A DNA stretch of 64,000 nt from Sideroxyarcus sp045866275 (GTDB lineage Bacteria > Pseudomonadota > Gammaproteobacteria > Burkholderiales > Gallionellaceae), in assembly GCA_045866275.1 (NCBI GenBank), contig BAAFRX010000001.1:62001-126000 (forward strand), read 5' to 3'. Of this stretch, positions 8,623 through 16,913 are shown piece after piece. Within the stretch, counting starts at the first letter, position 1. Each line of letters begins with the position of its first letter. The position numbers and the translations under genes are program-made. Under the pieces are notes generated by a model. The model did not search any database, had not been told where the DNA came from, and worked only from the letters and a program-made list of their open reading frames with translations.

Positions 8623-11151
8623 ATGAATAAAACGTCGTTCTGGAAAGCAGACGGGTTCTTTGCCGCGGTGTTGGCGGTCATTTTTTTCTTTGCCGCCAAC
8701 ACCGATTTGATCCAGAGTCTTGAGCGCAAGGCCTATGACTGGGGCGTGCGCGCATCGTCGCGCCAGCCCAGCGACCGCATCGCCATCATTGCCATCGACG
8801 ACCAGAGCATTGCCAACCTCGGGCGCTGGCCGTGGCCGCGCGAGATTCAAGCCAAGTTGCTGGACATACTGGCCGAGGGGCACGCCAAGGTGGTCGGACA
8901 GACCGCGCTGTTTTTCGAGCCGCAGGTCGATGCGGGGCTGGATTACATTCTGAACATTGCCGCCGTCCTCGAACAAACCGACCTGGCGCAGAGCCATCCC
9001 GAACAATGGCAGGAATTGCAGGGGTTGATGCAGGAAGCCCTGCTGCATCTGGATAACGACCAGAAGATGGCTGACAGCATGGGCAAGATCAACAACGTGC
9101 TGCTGGGGTTGTTTTTCGAATTGGGCGAGCCGCAGGGGAATCCAGACACGGCGGTGCCGGACTATGTCCTCAAGAACGCGCTGACGAACGTGCAGAGCAG
9201 GGCGGATGCGGCTGCACCGATCCCGGCGCGGAACGCGCTGGTGCCGATCCCGATGCTGGGACAACAAGCGGTGGCGCTCGGACATCTGAATGCCACCCCC
9301 GATGTGGATGGCGGCGTGCGCACCGAGCCCCTGGTCATTGCTTATTACGACCAGTATTATCCGTCGCTCTCGCTCATGCTGGCCGCGAAAAGCCTGAATC
9401 TGGACGCGCAGGATATTCAGGTAACCCTGGGCGAGGGGGTGCGCCTGGGAAATCTGCAGATCGCGACCGATCCGGCCTTGCGCATGAACACCTACTTCTA
9501 TGCAGACCGCGCCGGGAAACCCGCGTTTCAGGTGGACTCTTTCTACGACGTGATCACCGGCAAGATTCCGGCGGAAAAATATCGCGACAAAATCGTGCTG
9601 ATCGGCGCCACGGCCGCCGGTGTCGGCTCGGCGCAGGTCACGCCGGTCTCGGCGGTGACGCCGCCGGTGGTCACCCTGGCACATTCGGTCTCCAGCATTC
9701 TCAAGCAGGACTTCTTCGTGGTGCCCGCCTGGGGCATGTGGGCGGAGCTGGGCGCCTTCCTGCTGATCGCGCTGTATCTGATCCTGTTGCTGCCGCGCCT
9801 TGGTGCCGGATTGGGTGCGGCAATCACCGCGGTATTGTTCGTGGCGCTGCTTTCCGCCCATTTTGTGCTGATGACGACCCAGGCGATGTGGCTGCAACTG
9901 ATGTTGCCGACCGCCCTGTTGCTGGTCGGACATCTGATGCTGACCACCAAACGTTTCCTCCTGACGGAAAAGGGCAAGGAATTGTCCGATGCCAATTCGG
10001 CGGAGAGCAACCGCATGCTGGGCCTGGCGTTCCAGGGGCAGGGGCAGCTCGACATGGCGTTCGACAAATTTCGCAAGGTGCCGCTGGATGACAGCCTGAT
10101 GGATGTGCTTTACAACCTCGGACTGGATTTCGAGCGCAAGCGCCAGTTCAACAAGGCCGAGTCGGTATTCAAATACATGGCCGGCCACAACCCGAAATTC
10201 CGCGATCTGGAAACGCGCATGGCACAGACCAAAGCGATGTCGGAGACGATCATCCTGGGAGGCAATTCCGGGCACAGCAATGACAGCACGATGAAACTCG
10301 ACCGGGAGGGACTCTCCAAGCCGATGCTCGGGCGTTACGAGATCGAAAAGGAACTGGGCAAGGGCGCGATGGGGGTGGTCTATCTGGGCAAGGACCCGAA
10401 GATCAGCCGCATCGTCGCGATCAAGACCATGGCGCTGTCGCAGGAGTTCGAGGCGGATGAACTGGAAGACGTGAAGGCGCGCTTCTTCCGCGAAGCGGAA
10501 ACGGCGGGTCGCCTGAACCATCCCAACATCGTCACCATGTATGATGCGGGCGAGGAGCACGACCTGGCCTACATCGCGATGGAATTCCTCAAGGGCAAGG
10601 ACCTAGTCCCCTACACCAAGCCCGACAATCTGTTGCCCCTGCCCAGGATGCTCTCGATCATGGCCCGGGTGGCGGACGCGCTCGGCTATGCGCACGGCCT
10701 GCATGTCGTGCACCGGGACATCAAGCCGGCCAACATCATGTACGACCCCGAAACCGATACCGTCAAAGTCACGGATTTCGGCATCGCGCGGATCACCGAT
10801 TCCTCCAAAACCAAAACCGGCATGGTGCTGGGCACGCCTTCCTACATGTCGCCGGAACAGTTGTCGGGTGCCAAGATCGAAGGCCACTCCGACCTGTTCT
10901 CGCTCGGGGTCAGTTTGTATCAACTGGCCTGTGGTAAGCTGCCTTTCGAGGGCGATTCGATGGCGCAACTGATGTTTAGGATTGCGAATGAACCGCCTGC
11001 CGATATTCTGGGTATTAAACCGGACCTGCCGCCGTGCGTGGCGGCCATCATTCAGCAAGCGCTGGCAAAAAAGGTGGAAGAACGTTTTGCAAACGGCGCG
11101 GCGATGGCGGAGGCGATCCGCCAGTGCGCCACGACTTTGAACAGAATTTGA
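8623..11151 (+). CDS. CHASE2-domain serine/threonine protein kinase
   Basis: An 842-residue membrane receptor kinase. Order: N-terminal membrane anchor (~8-25), extracytoplasmic CHASE2 sensor (~35-340, with the IAIIAIDDQSI and GRWPWPR signatures), three closely spaced membrane helices (~365-450), a short TPR-like helical region (~455-540), and a Hanks-type kinase domain (~565-835). The kinase looks active: LGKGAMGVVY loop, VAIK lysine, HRDIKPANI, DFG, and SPEQ in place of APE. It should phosphorylate partners such as the FHA protein encoded next. ATG 8623 is preferred over GTG 8617 because AGGG at 8614-8617 is then well spaced. A weak TTGACG/TATCTG promoter pair may lie at 8554-8581. Confidence 0.92.
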   Translation: MNKTSFWKADGFFAAVLAVIFFFAANTDLIQSLERKAYDWGVRASSRQPSDRIAIIAIDDQSIANLGRWPWPREIQAKLLDILAEGHAKVVGQTALFFEPQVDAGLDYILNIAAVLEQTDLAQSHPEQWQELQGLMQEALLHLDNDQKMADSMGKINNVLLGLFFELGEPQGNPDTAVPDYVLKNALTNVQSRADAAAPIPARNALVPIPMLGQQAVALGHLNATPDVDGGVRTEPLVIAYYDQYYPSLSLMLAAKSLNLDAQDIQVTLGEGVRLGNLQIATDPALRMNTYFYADRAGKPAFQVDSFYDVITGKIPAEKYRDKIVLIGATAAGVGSAQVTPVSAVTPPVVTLAHSVSSILKQDFFVVPAWGMWAELGAFLLIALYLILLLPRLGAGLGAAITAVLFVALLSAHFVLMTTQAMWLQLMLPTALLLVGHLMLTTKRFLLTEKGKELSDANSAESNRMLGLAFQGQGQLDMAFDKFRKVPLDDSLMDVLYNLGLDFERKRQFNKAESVFKYMAGHNPKFRDLETRMAQTKAMSETIILGGNSGHSNDSTMKLDREGLSKPMLGRYEIEKELGKGAMGVVYLGKDPKISRIVAIKTMALSQEFEADELEDVKARFFREAETAGRLNHPNIVTMYDAGEEHDLAYIAMEFLKGKDLVPYTKPDNLLPLPRMLSIMARVADALGYAHGLHVVHRDIKPANIMYDPETDTVKVTDFGIARITDSSKTKTGMVLGTPSYMSPEQLSGAKIEGHSDLFSLGVSLYQLACGKLPFEGDSMAQLMFRIANEPPADILGIKPDLPPCVAAIIQQALAKKVEERFANGAAMAEAIRQCATTLNRI

Positions 11152-11159
11152 GGTGCCAC

Positions 11160-11987
11160 GTGAACTTGAATGACGCACTGGAGATCGTTGGCAAAACGGA
11201 TCCGGGCAGGGTGCGCTCCCACAACGAGGACAGCATCACCTTCGATGCAAACTATGGTCTGGTGGTGCTGGCGGACGGCATGGGCGGCTACAACGCGGGC
11301 GAGGTCGCCAGCGGCATCGCCGTGTCGGTGCTGTCGAGCGAGATCCGCCACCGCCTCGATGGCGTGCGCCCGGAACAGAGAGAGGCGGGGACGCAGGACG
11401 AGGTGGGTGTGGCGCTGCTGCGCGACAATGTGAACAAAGCGAACCTGTCCATTTATAATGCCGCGCAGAGCCAGCCGCAGTATGCCGGCATGGGGACCAC
11501 GATTGTGGCGGGCCTGTTTTACGACAATCGCGTGGCCGTCGCGCATGTGGGCGATTCGCGCCTGTACCGCCTGCGCGGCGAAACCTTTGAAACCGTGACG
11601 CGCGATCATTCCCTGTTGCAGGAACAGATCGACAGCGGGGTGATCAGCAAGGAGCTGGCGCGCCTGTCGAAGAACAAGAATCTGGTGACGCGCGCGGTCG
11701 GCATCGATGCCGAGGCCGAGCCGGAAGTGCATGTGTACGAGGTTGAAGTCGGCGACATCTATCTGTTCTGCTCCGATGGCTTGAACGATATGGTGGAAGA
11801 CGAGGATATCGGCGCCACGCTGCAAATGTTGCAAGGTAATCTGCCCCTGGCGGCCAGCCAGCTGATCGAACAGGCGAATGACAACGGCGGACGCGACAAC
11901 GTTTCGGTCATCCTGGTGAAGGTCAAGGCAAGTTATCCAGCGCCCCGCGGCTGGTGGGCAAAACTGACATCATGGTTCGGGAATTGA
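11160..11987 (+). CDS. PP2C-family serine/threonine phosphatase
   Basis: A 275-residue PPM/PP2C phosphatase of the Stp1/PrpC type. The metal-binding motifs are intact: RSHNEDS, ADGMGGYNAG, AHVGDSRLYRLR, CSDGLNDMV and GGRDNVSVIL. It presumably reverses phosphorylation by the kinase encoded just upstream. The GTG at 11160 is chosen because AGGTG precedes it and it follows the kinase stop by 8 bases; an in-frame extension to 11034 would lie inside the kinase gene. It is probably cytoplasmic: no signal peptide or membrane helix is seen. Confidence 0.92.
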   Translation: MNLNDALEIVGKTDPGRVRSHNEDSITFDANYGLVVLADGMGGYNAGEVASGIAVSVLSSEIRHRLDGVRPEQREAGTQDEVGVALLRDNVNKANLSIYNAAQSQPQYAGMGTTIVAGLFYDNRVAVAHVGDSRLYRLRGETFETVTRDHSLLQEQIDSGVISKELARLSKNKNLVTRAVGIDAEAEPEVHVYEVEVGDIYLFCSDGLNDMVEDEDIGATLQMLQGNLPLAASQLIEQANDNGGRDNVSVILVKVKASYPAPRGWWAKLTSWFGN

Positions 11988-12012
11988 AAAGAGAGATCAA
12001 GGGGAATACAAA

Positions 12013-12750
12013 ATGCCGGCAAAACTGATACTCAGCATGGACGGGGCGGTAATCAAGGAAGTTCCTCTGACCAAGGAGCGCACCACCATCGGACGCAAGC
12101 CGCACAATGACATCGTCATCGACAATCTGGCGGTGAGCAGCGAGCATGCCGCGGTGATCACCATCCTCAACGATTCCTTTTTCGAGGATCTGAACAGCAC
12201 CAACGGATCGCTGGTCAATGGCGCGCCGACGATGAAGCATTTCCTGCAGAACAATGACCTGATCGAGATCGGCAAGTACAAGCTCAAATATCTGAACGAT
12301 CAGCCAACCCAGACGACCGCCGCCGATTTCGAGAAAACATTGGTCATGCGCGCCCCGATCAAGCCATCCGTTGCGCCCGCTGCAGTAGACGGGGGCAGAG
12401 CCAAATTCGAATCGACCACTCAGTTCAGCGCGACCACAACCCGGGTTGAACCCAAACCGGCCACGCCGTTGGCTGCCCCGGCGACCCCAATCGGAGTGAT
12501 CCAGATTCTGAACGGACCCAATCTTGGCAAAGAGATGGAGTTGAGCAAGAACCTCACCACGCTGGGCAAACCGGGCGTACAGGTGGCGGTGCTGGCGCGC
12601 CGTCCCCACGGCTATTTCATCACCCATGTCGAAGGCGTCAGTTTCCCCCTGGTGAACGGGTCCGCCATCGGCGAGCAGCCCCACCAACTAAAGGATCACG
12701 ATCTGATCGAGCTGGCGGGGATCAAGATGGAGTTCTATCTCAAGGTTTGA
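12013..12750 (+). CDS. FHA-domain protein
   Basis: A 245-residue protein with a canonical forkhead-associated domain at ~20-95: TIGRKPHNDIVID, SSEH and LNSTNG, the residues that bind phosphothreonine. A proline/threonine-rich linker (~100-155) contains several TTQF/TTTR-like threonines that could be phosphorylated. The C-terminal ~85 residues look like a second, degenerate FHA fold without the arginine and serine ligands. Kinase, phosphatase and FHA genes in a row are a familiar phospho-signalling trio. It has a good RBS (AAGGGG) before ATG 12013. Confidence 0.9.
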   Translation: MPAKLILSMDGAVIKEVPLTKERTTIGRKPHNDIVIDNLAVSSEHAAVITILNDSFFEDLNSTNGSLVNGAPTMKHFLQNNDLIEIGKYKLKYLNDQPTQTTAADFEKTLVMRAPIKPSVAPAAVDGGRAKFESTTQFSATTTRVEPKPATPLAAPATPIGVIQILNGPNLGKEMELSKNLTTLGKPGVQVAVLARRPHGYFITHVEGVSFPLVNGSAIGEQPHQLKDHDLIELAGIKMEFYLKV

Positions 12751-12809
12751 ATCGCAGCATTCGGCCTGATGTGTTCCCGAGCCTTGCATGCGTTTGAAAG
12801 GGGCTGCCC

Positions 12810-15041
12810 GTGAAGAAGCACGCATTGTTGATCGGGTTGGGCCTGTTGGCGATGGCGCTCTTTCTGGGCGATGCCGCAGGGCTGTACGGGCTTGGCTTCG
12901 TGAAAGTCTTCGATGCCAAGCTCTATGATTACCGCATGCTGCTGTCTTTGCCGCACAGCACGGACGACCGCATCGTCATCCTCGATATCGACGAAAAAAG
13001 CCTGAAACAGGAGGGGCGCTGGCCGTGGGGGCGCGACAAGCTCGCCGCGCTGATGGACGACCTGTTCGACCATTACGGCGTGGCGACGGTCGGCTTCGAC
13101 GTGGTATTTGCCGAGCCGGACACCAGTTCCGGCCTGAACGTGCTGCAGGATCTTGGGCGCAAGCAACTGAAGGATGTCGCGCAGTTTCATGCCGTGTTGG
13201 ATCAGCTCCAGCCCACCCTGGAATACGATGCGCTGTTTGCCGGAAAGCTTAAGCAGCGCAACGTCGTGCTGGGCTATTACTTCAGCAACAGCGAGGCGGG
13301 GGCGCCACCGAGCAGGTCGGGCGCCTTGCCGTTGCCGGTCTTTGCGCCGAACACCTTCCGGGGGCGCGCCATCGATTTTGTGCAATGGGACAGCTACGGT
13401 GCCAACTTGACGGCGTTGCAGGCCGGCGCGGCAAGCGCGGGGCATTTCAATCCGCTGGTGGATTTCGACGGGATCGTGCGCCGCATCCCGATGGTCGTGC
13501 AGCATGAGGGCGCGTATTACGAAGCGTTGTCGCTGGCGGTGGCGCGTAGCGTGCTGGGTTGGCCCAAACTGGTGCCCGGATTTGCCAGCGGGCAAAACGA
13601 AGGTTACGGCGGGCTGGAGTGGCTGACGCTGGAATCGGAGCAGGGCAATCTGACCATTCCGGTGGATGGCCAGGCCAGCACCCTGGTGCCCTATCGGGGC
13701 CTGCGCGGGACCTTCAAATACATCCCGGTTACCGATGTGTTGCAGCACAAGGTTGCGTTGCCGGAACTGCAAAACAAGATCGTGCTGGTGGGGACTTCGG
13801 CACCGGGGCTGATGGATATGCGCAGCACGCCGGTCGGGGAAATCTATCCCGGGGTGGAAGTGCACGCCAACATGATCAGCGGCATCCTCAGCCAGAACCT
13901 GAAACAGAGCCCGCCCTACCTGGTGGGCGCGAACGTCGTGTTGCTGCTGCTGCTGGGTCTGAGCCTGAGCCTGCTGCTGCCGCTGCTGACCCCGGTGCGC
14001 GGCATGCTGGTGGCGCTCGGTGCGCTGACTGCGGATGTGGCGTTCAATCGCGCCCTCTGGGATTACGCCGATATTGCGATGCCGCTGGCGGGCGGGTTGT
14101 TGCTGATCGTGGTGCTGTTCGGATTGAACATGAGCTTCGGCTACTTCGTCGAATCGCGCGCCAAGAAGCAGATCACCGGGTTGTTCGGGCAATATGTGCC
14201 GGGCGAGCTGGTGGACGAAATGGCCAAGCATCCAGAGAGCGTTTCGATGGAAGGCGACAGCCGCGAGATGAGCATCCTGTTCTCCGACGTGCGCGGCTTT
14301 ACCACCCTTTCGGAAGGGCTGGATCCGAAGGAACTGTCATTGCTGATGAACGAGTTTCTCACCCCGCTGTCGCGCATCGTTTACGAGCAGCGCGGCACCA
14401 TCGACAAATACATGGGCGATTGCATCATGGCTTTCTGGGGCGCGCCGCTGGCGGACCCCGAACACGCGCAGCATGCTATCCTCGCCGGGCTGAAGATGCA
14501 GCGCACGCTCGCCGAGTTGCAGCCGCATTTCAAGGCGCGCGGCTGGCCGGAGATTCGGGTCGGGGTGGGGGTCAATACGGGGCGCGTCAGTGTCGGCAAC
14601 ATGGGCTCGGAAGTGCGTATTGCCTACACCGTGATGGGGGATGCGGTCAACCTTGCCTCGCGCCTCGAGGGCATCACCAAGGAGTACGGGTCGCAGATTC
14701 TGGTGGGCGAAACGACCCGGCAGGCGGCTCCCGGCTTTGTCTATCGCGAAGTCGATATGGTGCGCGTCAAGGGCAAGGAAAAACCGGTTGCGATCTTCGA
14801 GCCGCTGGGATTGACGGGCGAGGTTGGACAGGCGATGCTGGACGAGATAAAACTGTTCCATCAGGCGCTGCGCGCCTATCGCAAACAGGAGTGGGACAAG
14901 GCTGAACTGGACTTGTTGAGTCTGCACAACATGGCTCCGGACAGCAAGCTGTACCAGGTTTATGCGGAGCGCGTGGCTTACTATCGCAGCAATCCGCCCG
15001 GTGAGAACTGGGATGGCGTGTTCATTTTCAAAACGAAATGA
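12810..15041 (+). CDS. CHASE2-domain class III adenylate/guanylate cyclase
   Basis: A 743-residue membrane receptor. It has an N-terminal anchor (~5-25), CHASE2 sensor (~30-360, IVILDIDEKSL and GRWPWGR), three membrane helices (~365-450), then a class III cyclase domain (~475-665). Catalytic residues are present: metal aspartates in FSDVRGFT and YMGDCIMAF, the purine-selecting lysine in IDKYMGD with an aspartate in VMGDAVN (the adenylate pattern), and NLASRLE for the transition state. It should make cAMP. The C-terminal ~80 residues are a helical tail. It starts at GTG 12810 with GAAAGGGG upstream. Its CHASE2 resembles that of the kinase at 8623, so both may sense the same stimulus. Confidence 0.93.
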   Translation: MKKHALLIGLGLLAMALFLGDAAGLYGLGFVKVFDAKLYDYRMLLSLPHSTDDRIVILDIDEKSLKQEGRWPWGRDKLAALMDDLFDHYGVATVGFDVVFAEPDTSSGLNVLQDLGRKQLKDVAQFHAVLDQLQPTLEYDALFAGKLKQRNVVLGYYFSNSEAGAPPSRSGALPLPVFAPNTFRGRAIDFVQWDSYGANLTALQAGAASAGHFNPLVDFDGIVRRIPMVVQHEGAYYEALSLAVARSVLGWPKLVPGFASGQNEGYGGLEWLTLESEQGNLTIPVDGQASTLVPYRGLRGTFKYIPVTDVLQHKVALPELQNKIVLVGTSAPGLMDMRSTPVGEIYPGVEVHANMISGILSQNLKQSPPYLVGANVVLLLLLGLSLSLLLPLLTPVRGMLVALGALTADVAFNRALWDYADIAMPLAGGLLLIVVLFGLNMSFGYFVESRAKKQITGLFGQYVPGELVDEMAKHPESVSMEGDSREMSILFSDVRGFTTLSEGLDPKELSLLMNEFLTPLSRIVYEQRGTIDKYMGDCIMAFWGAPLADPEHAQHAILAGLKMQRTLAELQPHFKARGWPEIRVGVGVNTGRVSVGNMGSEVRIAYTVMGDAVNLASRLEGITKEYGSQILVGETTRQAAPGFVYREVDMVRVKGKEKPVAIFEPLGLTGEVGQAMLDEIKLFHQALRAYRKQEWDKAELDLLSLHNMAPDSKLYQVYAERVAYYRSNPPGENWDGVFIFKTK

Positions 15042-15051
15042 GTGACGCGGA

Positions 15052-15816
15052 ATGAAACTCAAGGTGCTCGGATGCAGCGGCGGAATCGGTGGCAATTTTC
15101 GCACCACCTCGTTCCTGCTCGACCATGACGTGCTGATCGACGCCGGCACCGGTCTGGGCGAGTTGAGCCTGGCCGAGATGAGCGTGATCGACCATGTGTT
15201 CATCACGCATTCGCATCTCGATCACATTGCCTGCCTGCCGCTGCTGATCGACAGCGTCGGCCTCATGCGCGACCGGCCCATGGTCATTCATGCCACGGCG
15301 GAGACGCTGAAGATTTTGCAGCAGCACATCTTCAACTGGGCGATCTGGCCGGATTTTTCCGAAGTCCCGAGTTTGCAGCAGCCGATGATGCGTTACGCGG
15401 AGATTCGCCTGGGTGAAACCGTGGATATTGGCGGGCGCAAGCTCACTCCCTTGCCGGTCAACCACGTCGTGCCGGCGGTCGGTTTTTGCATCGACAGCGG
15501 GAAAGCCAGTCTGGTGTTCAGCGGCGACACCACCACCTGCGATGCCCTGTGGGAAGCGGTCAACCGCATCGGCAATCTGCGGTATCTTATTGTGGAAACG
15601 GCTTTTTGTGATGCGGAAAAGGAACTGGCGATCCTGTCCAAGCACTTGTGTCCCAGCCTGCTGGCGGAGGAATTGGCCAAACTGAAATGCCGGCCGGAAA
15701 TCTTTGTGACCCACCTGAAGCCGGGTGAAGTGGAACTGACCATGCAGGAAATCGGCGAACAGGTGCACCGATTCAACCCGAAAATTTTGCAAAACGGACA
15801 AGAGTTCGATTTTTAG
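15052..15816 (+). CDS. MBL-fold cyclic-nucleotide phosphodiesterase-like protein
   Basis: A 254-residue metallo-beta-lactamase-fold protein. THSHLDHIACLPLLID is the metal-binding motif and closely resembles the class II cyclic-nucleotide phosphodiesterase signature (HxHLDH followed by a hydrophobic helix). Further ligands are the histidine in VNHVVPA, the aspartate in FSGDTT and a histidine in VTHLKPG. It begins 10 bases after the cyclase stop and is followed at 6 bases by a cyclic-nucleotide-binding protein gene, so hydrolysis of cAMP made by the neighbouring cyclase is a strong contextual inference. It could instead be a generic MBL hydrolase. Confidence 0.82.
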   Translation: MKLKVLGCSGGIGGNFRTTSFLLDHDVLIDAGTGLGELSLAEMSVIDHVFITHSHLDHIACLPLLIDSVGLMRDRPMVIHATAETLKILQQHIFNWAIWPDFSEVPSLQQPMMRYAEIRLGETVDIGGRKLTPLPVNHVVPAVGFCIDSGKASLVFSGDTTTCDALWEAVNRIGNLRYLIVETAFCDAEKELAILSKHLCPSLLAEELAKLKCRPEIFVTHLKPGEVELTMQEIGEQVHRFNPKILQNGQEFDF

Positions 15817-15822
15817 ACGATC

Positions 15823-16899
15823 ATGAACGACATGCTTGACATCAGGGTGCTCGCCGCGCTGGAACCCATCTCCAGTTTCAGCCCGGCGCGCCTGCGCGAA
15901 CTGCTCGATTATTGCCAGATCGAAAATGTCGCGCCGGGACAGGACCCGTTCCAGAATCGCAACCTGCAGGGACAATCCGTCTATCTGGTACGGGGCGAGC
16001 TGGAATTGATCTTTGCCGACGGCAACACGGTCACGATGCGCGCCGATTCCGAATGGGCGCGCCACCCGATCGGTAAGCGCCAGCCCGACATCGTCGCCGC
16101 CAACGCCCTGAGCCCGGTGCAACTGATGCGGGTCGATGACGACTTGCTGGATCGCATGGTGACCTGGGACCAGTTCGCCACCCACGACGACATCAAGCCC
16201 AAGATCGACCAGGGCGGGAGCGAGGCGGCGGTCAGGCGTCTGCTGAATTCCGGCATGTTCAGCGCGGAGAATCTGAACCACGGTCCCTTCGCGCATCTGC
16301 CGCCGGCGAACATCGGCAAGCTGCTCAACCGCGTCGAAGCCATCGCGGTGTGGGAAAAAGACGTGATCGTGCGCGAGGGCGAGGAAGGCGATTACTACTA
16401 CCTGATCGAAAGCGGGCGGGCGCAGGTAACGCGGCGGGTGGGGGGCGCCGATCTGTTGCTGGCCGAACTCAAGGCGGGCGACGTGTTCGGCGAAGAGGCG
16501 CTGATCTCCGACAGCAAGCGCAATGCCACGGTCACCATGCGCAGCAACGGCGTGCTGCTGCGCATGAAGAAGCAGGACTTCCTGGAACTGATGAAGGAGC
16601 CCTTGCTGCACCGCATCAGTTTTGCGGAAGCCAAGGAAAAGGTGAAGCAGGGCGCGGTGTGGCTGGATGTGCGCCATCCGCCGGAATACCGCTACGACAA
16701 ACTGCCGGGCGCGATCAACGTTCCGCTCAACGACATCCGCAATGCGGTCGGGGTGCTGAACCGCGCGGTCGTCTATGTCGCCTATTGCCAGAGCGGGCGG
16801 CGCAGCTCGGCTGCCGCGTTCATTCTGGCGCAGGCCGGATATGAGGTTTATGTTTTGGAAAACGGACTGTGGTCGGTGCCGCGGGCGCAGCAACAGTAA
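15823..16899 (+). CDS. Cyclic-nucleotide-binding domain/rhodanese fusion protein
   Basis: A 358-residue protein with three parts. Residues ~15-130 are a degenerate cyclic-nucleotide-binding (CNB) fold. Residues ~165-270 are a good CNB domain whose phosphate-binding cassette reads FGEEALISDSKRNATV, with the arginine that holds the cyclic phosphate. Residues ~272-350 are a rhodanese domain with active loop CQSGRRSS. It has no membrane or DNA-binding part. It probably ties cAMP level to a sulfur-transfer or redox activity, or the rhodanese serves as a binding module. It is co-oriented and tightly spaced with the cyclase and phosphodiesterase genes, giving synthesis, breakdown and sensing in a row. 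Confidence 0.9.
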   Translation: MNDMLDIRVLAALEPISSFSPARLRELLDYCQIENVAPGQDPFQNRNLQGQSVYLVRGELELIFADGNTVTMRADSEWARHPIGKRQPDIVAANALSPVQLMRVDDDLLDRMVTWDQFATHDDIKPKIDQGGSEAAVRRLLNSGMFSAENLNHGPFAHLPPANIGKLLNRVEAIAVWEKDVIVREGEEGDYYYLIESGRAQVTRRVGGADLLLAELKAGDVFGEEALISDSKRNATVTMRSNGVLLRMKKQDFLELMKEPLLHRISFAEAKEKVKQGAVWLDVRHPPEYRYDKLPGAINVPLNDIRNAVGVLNRAVVYVAYCQSGRRSSAAAFILAQAGYEVYVLENGLWSVPRAQQQ

Positions 16900-16913
16900 G
16901 CGAGGGGAAGAAA

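Noticed and set aside
8572..10560. 662-codon minus-strand open frame opposite the CHASE2 kinase
   Set aside because: Antisense shadow of a gene with full kinase and CHASE2 motifs.
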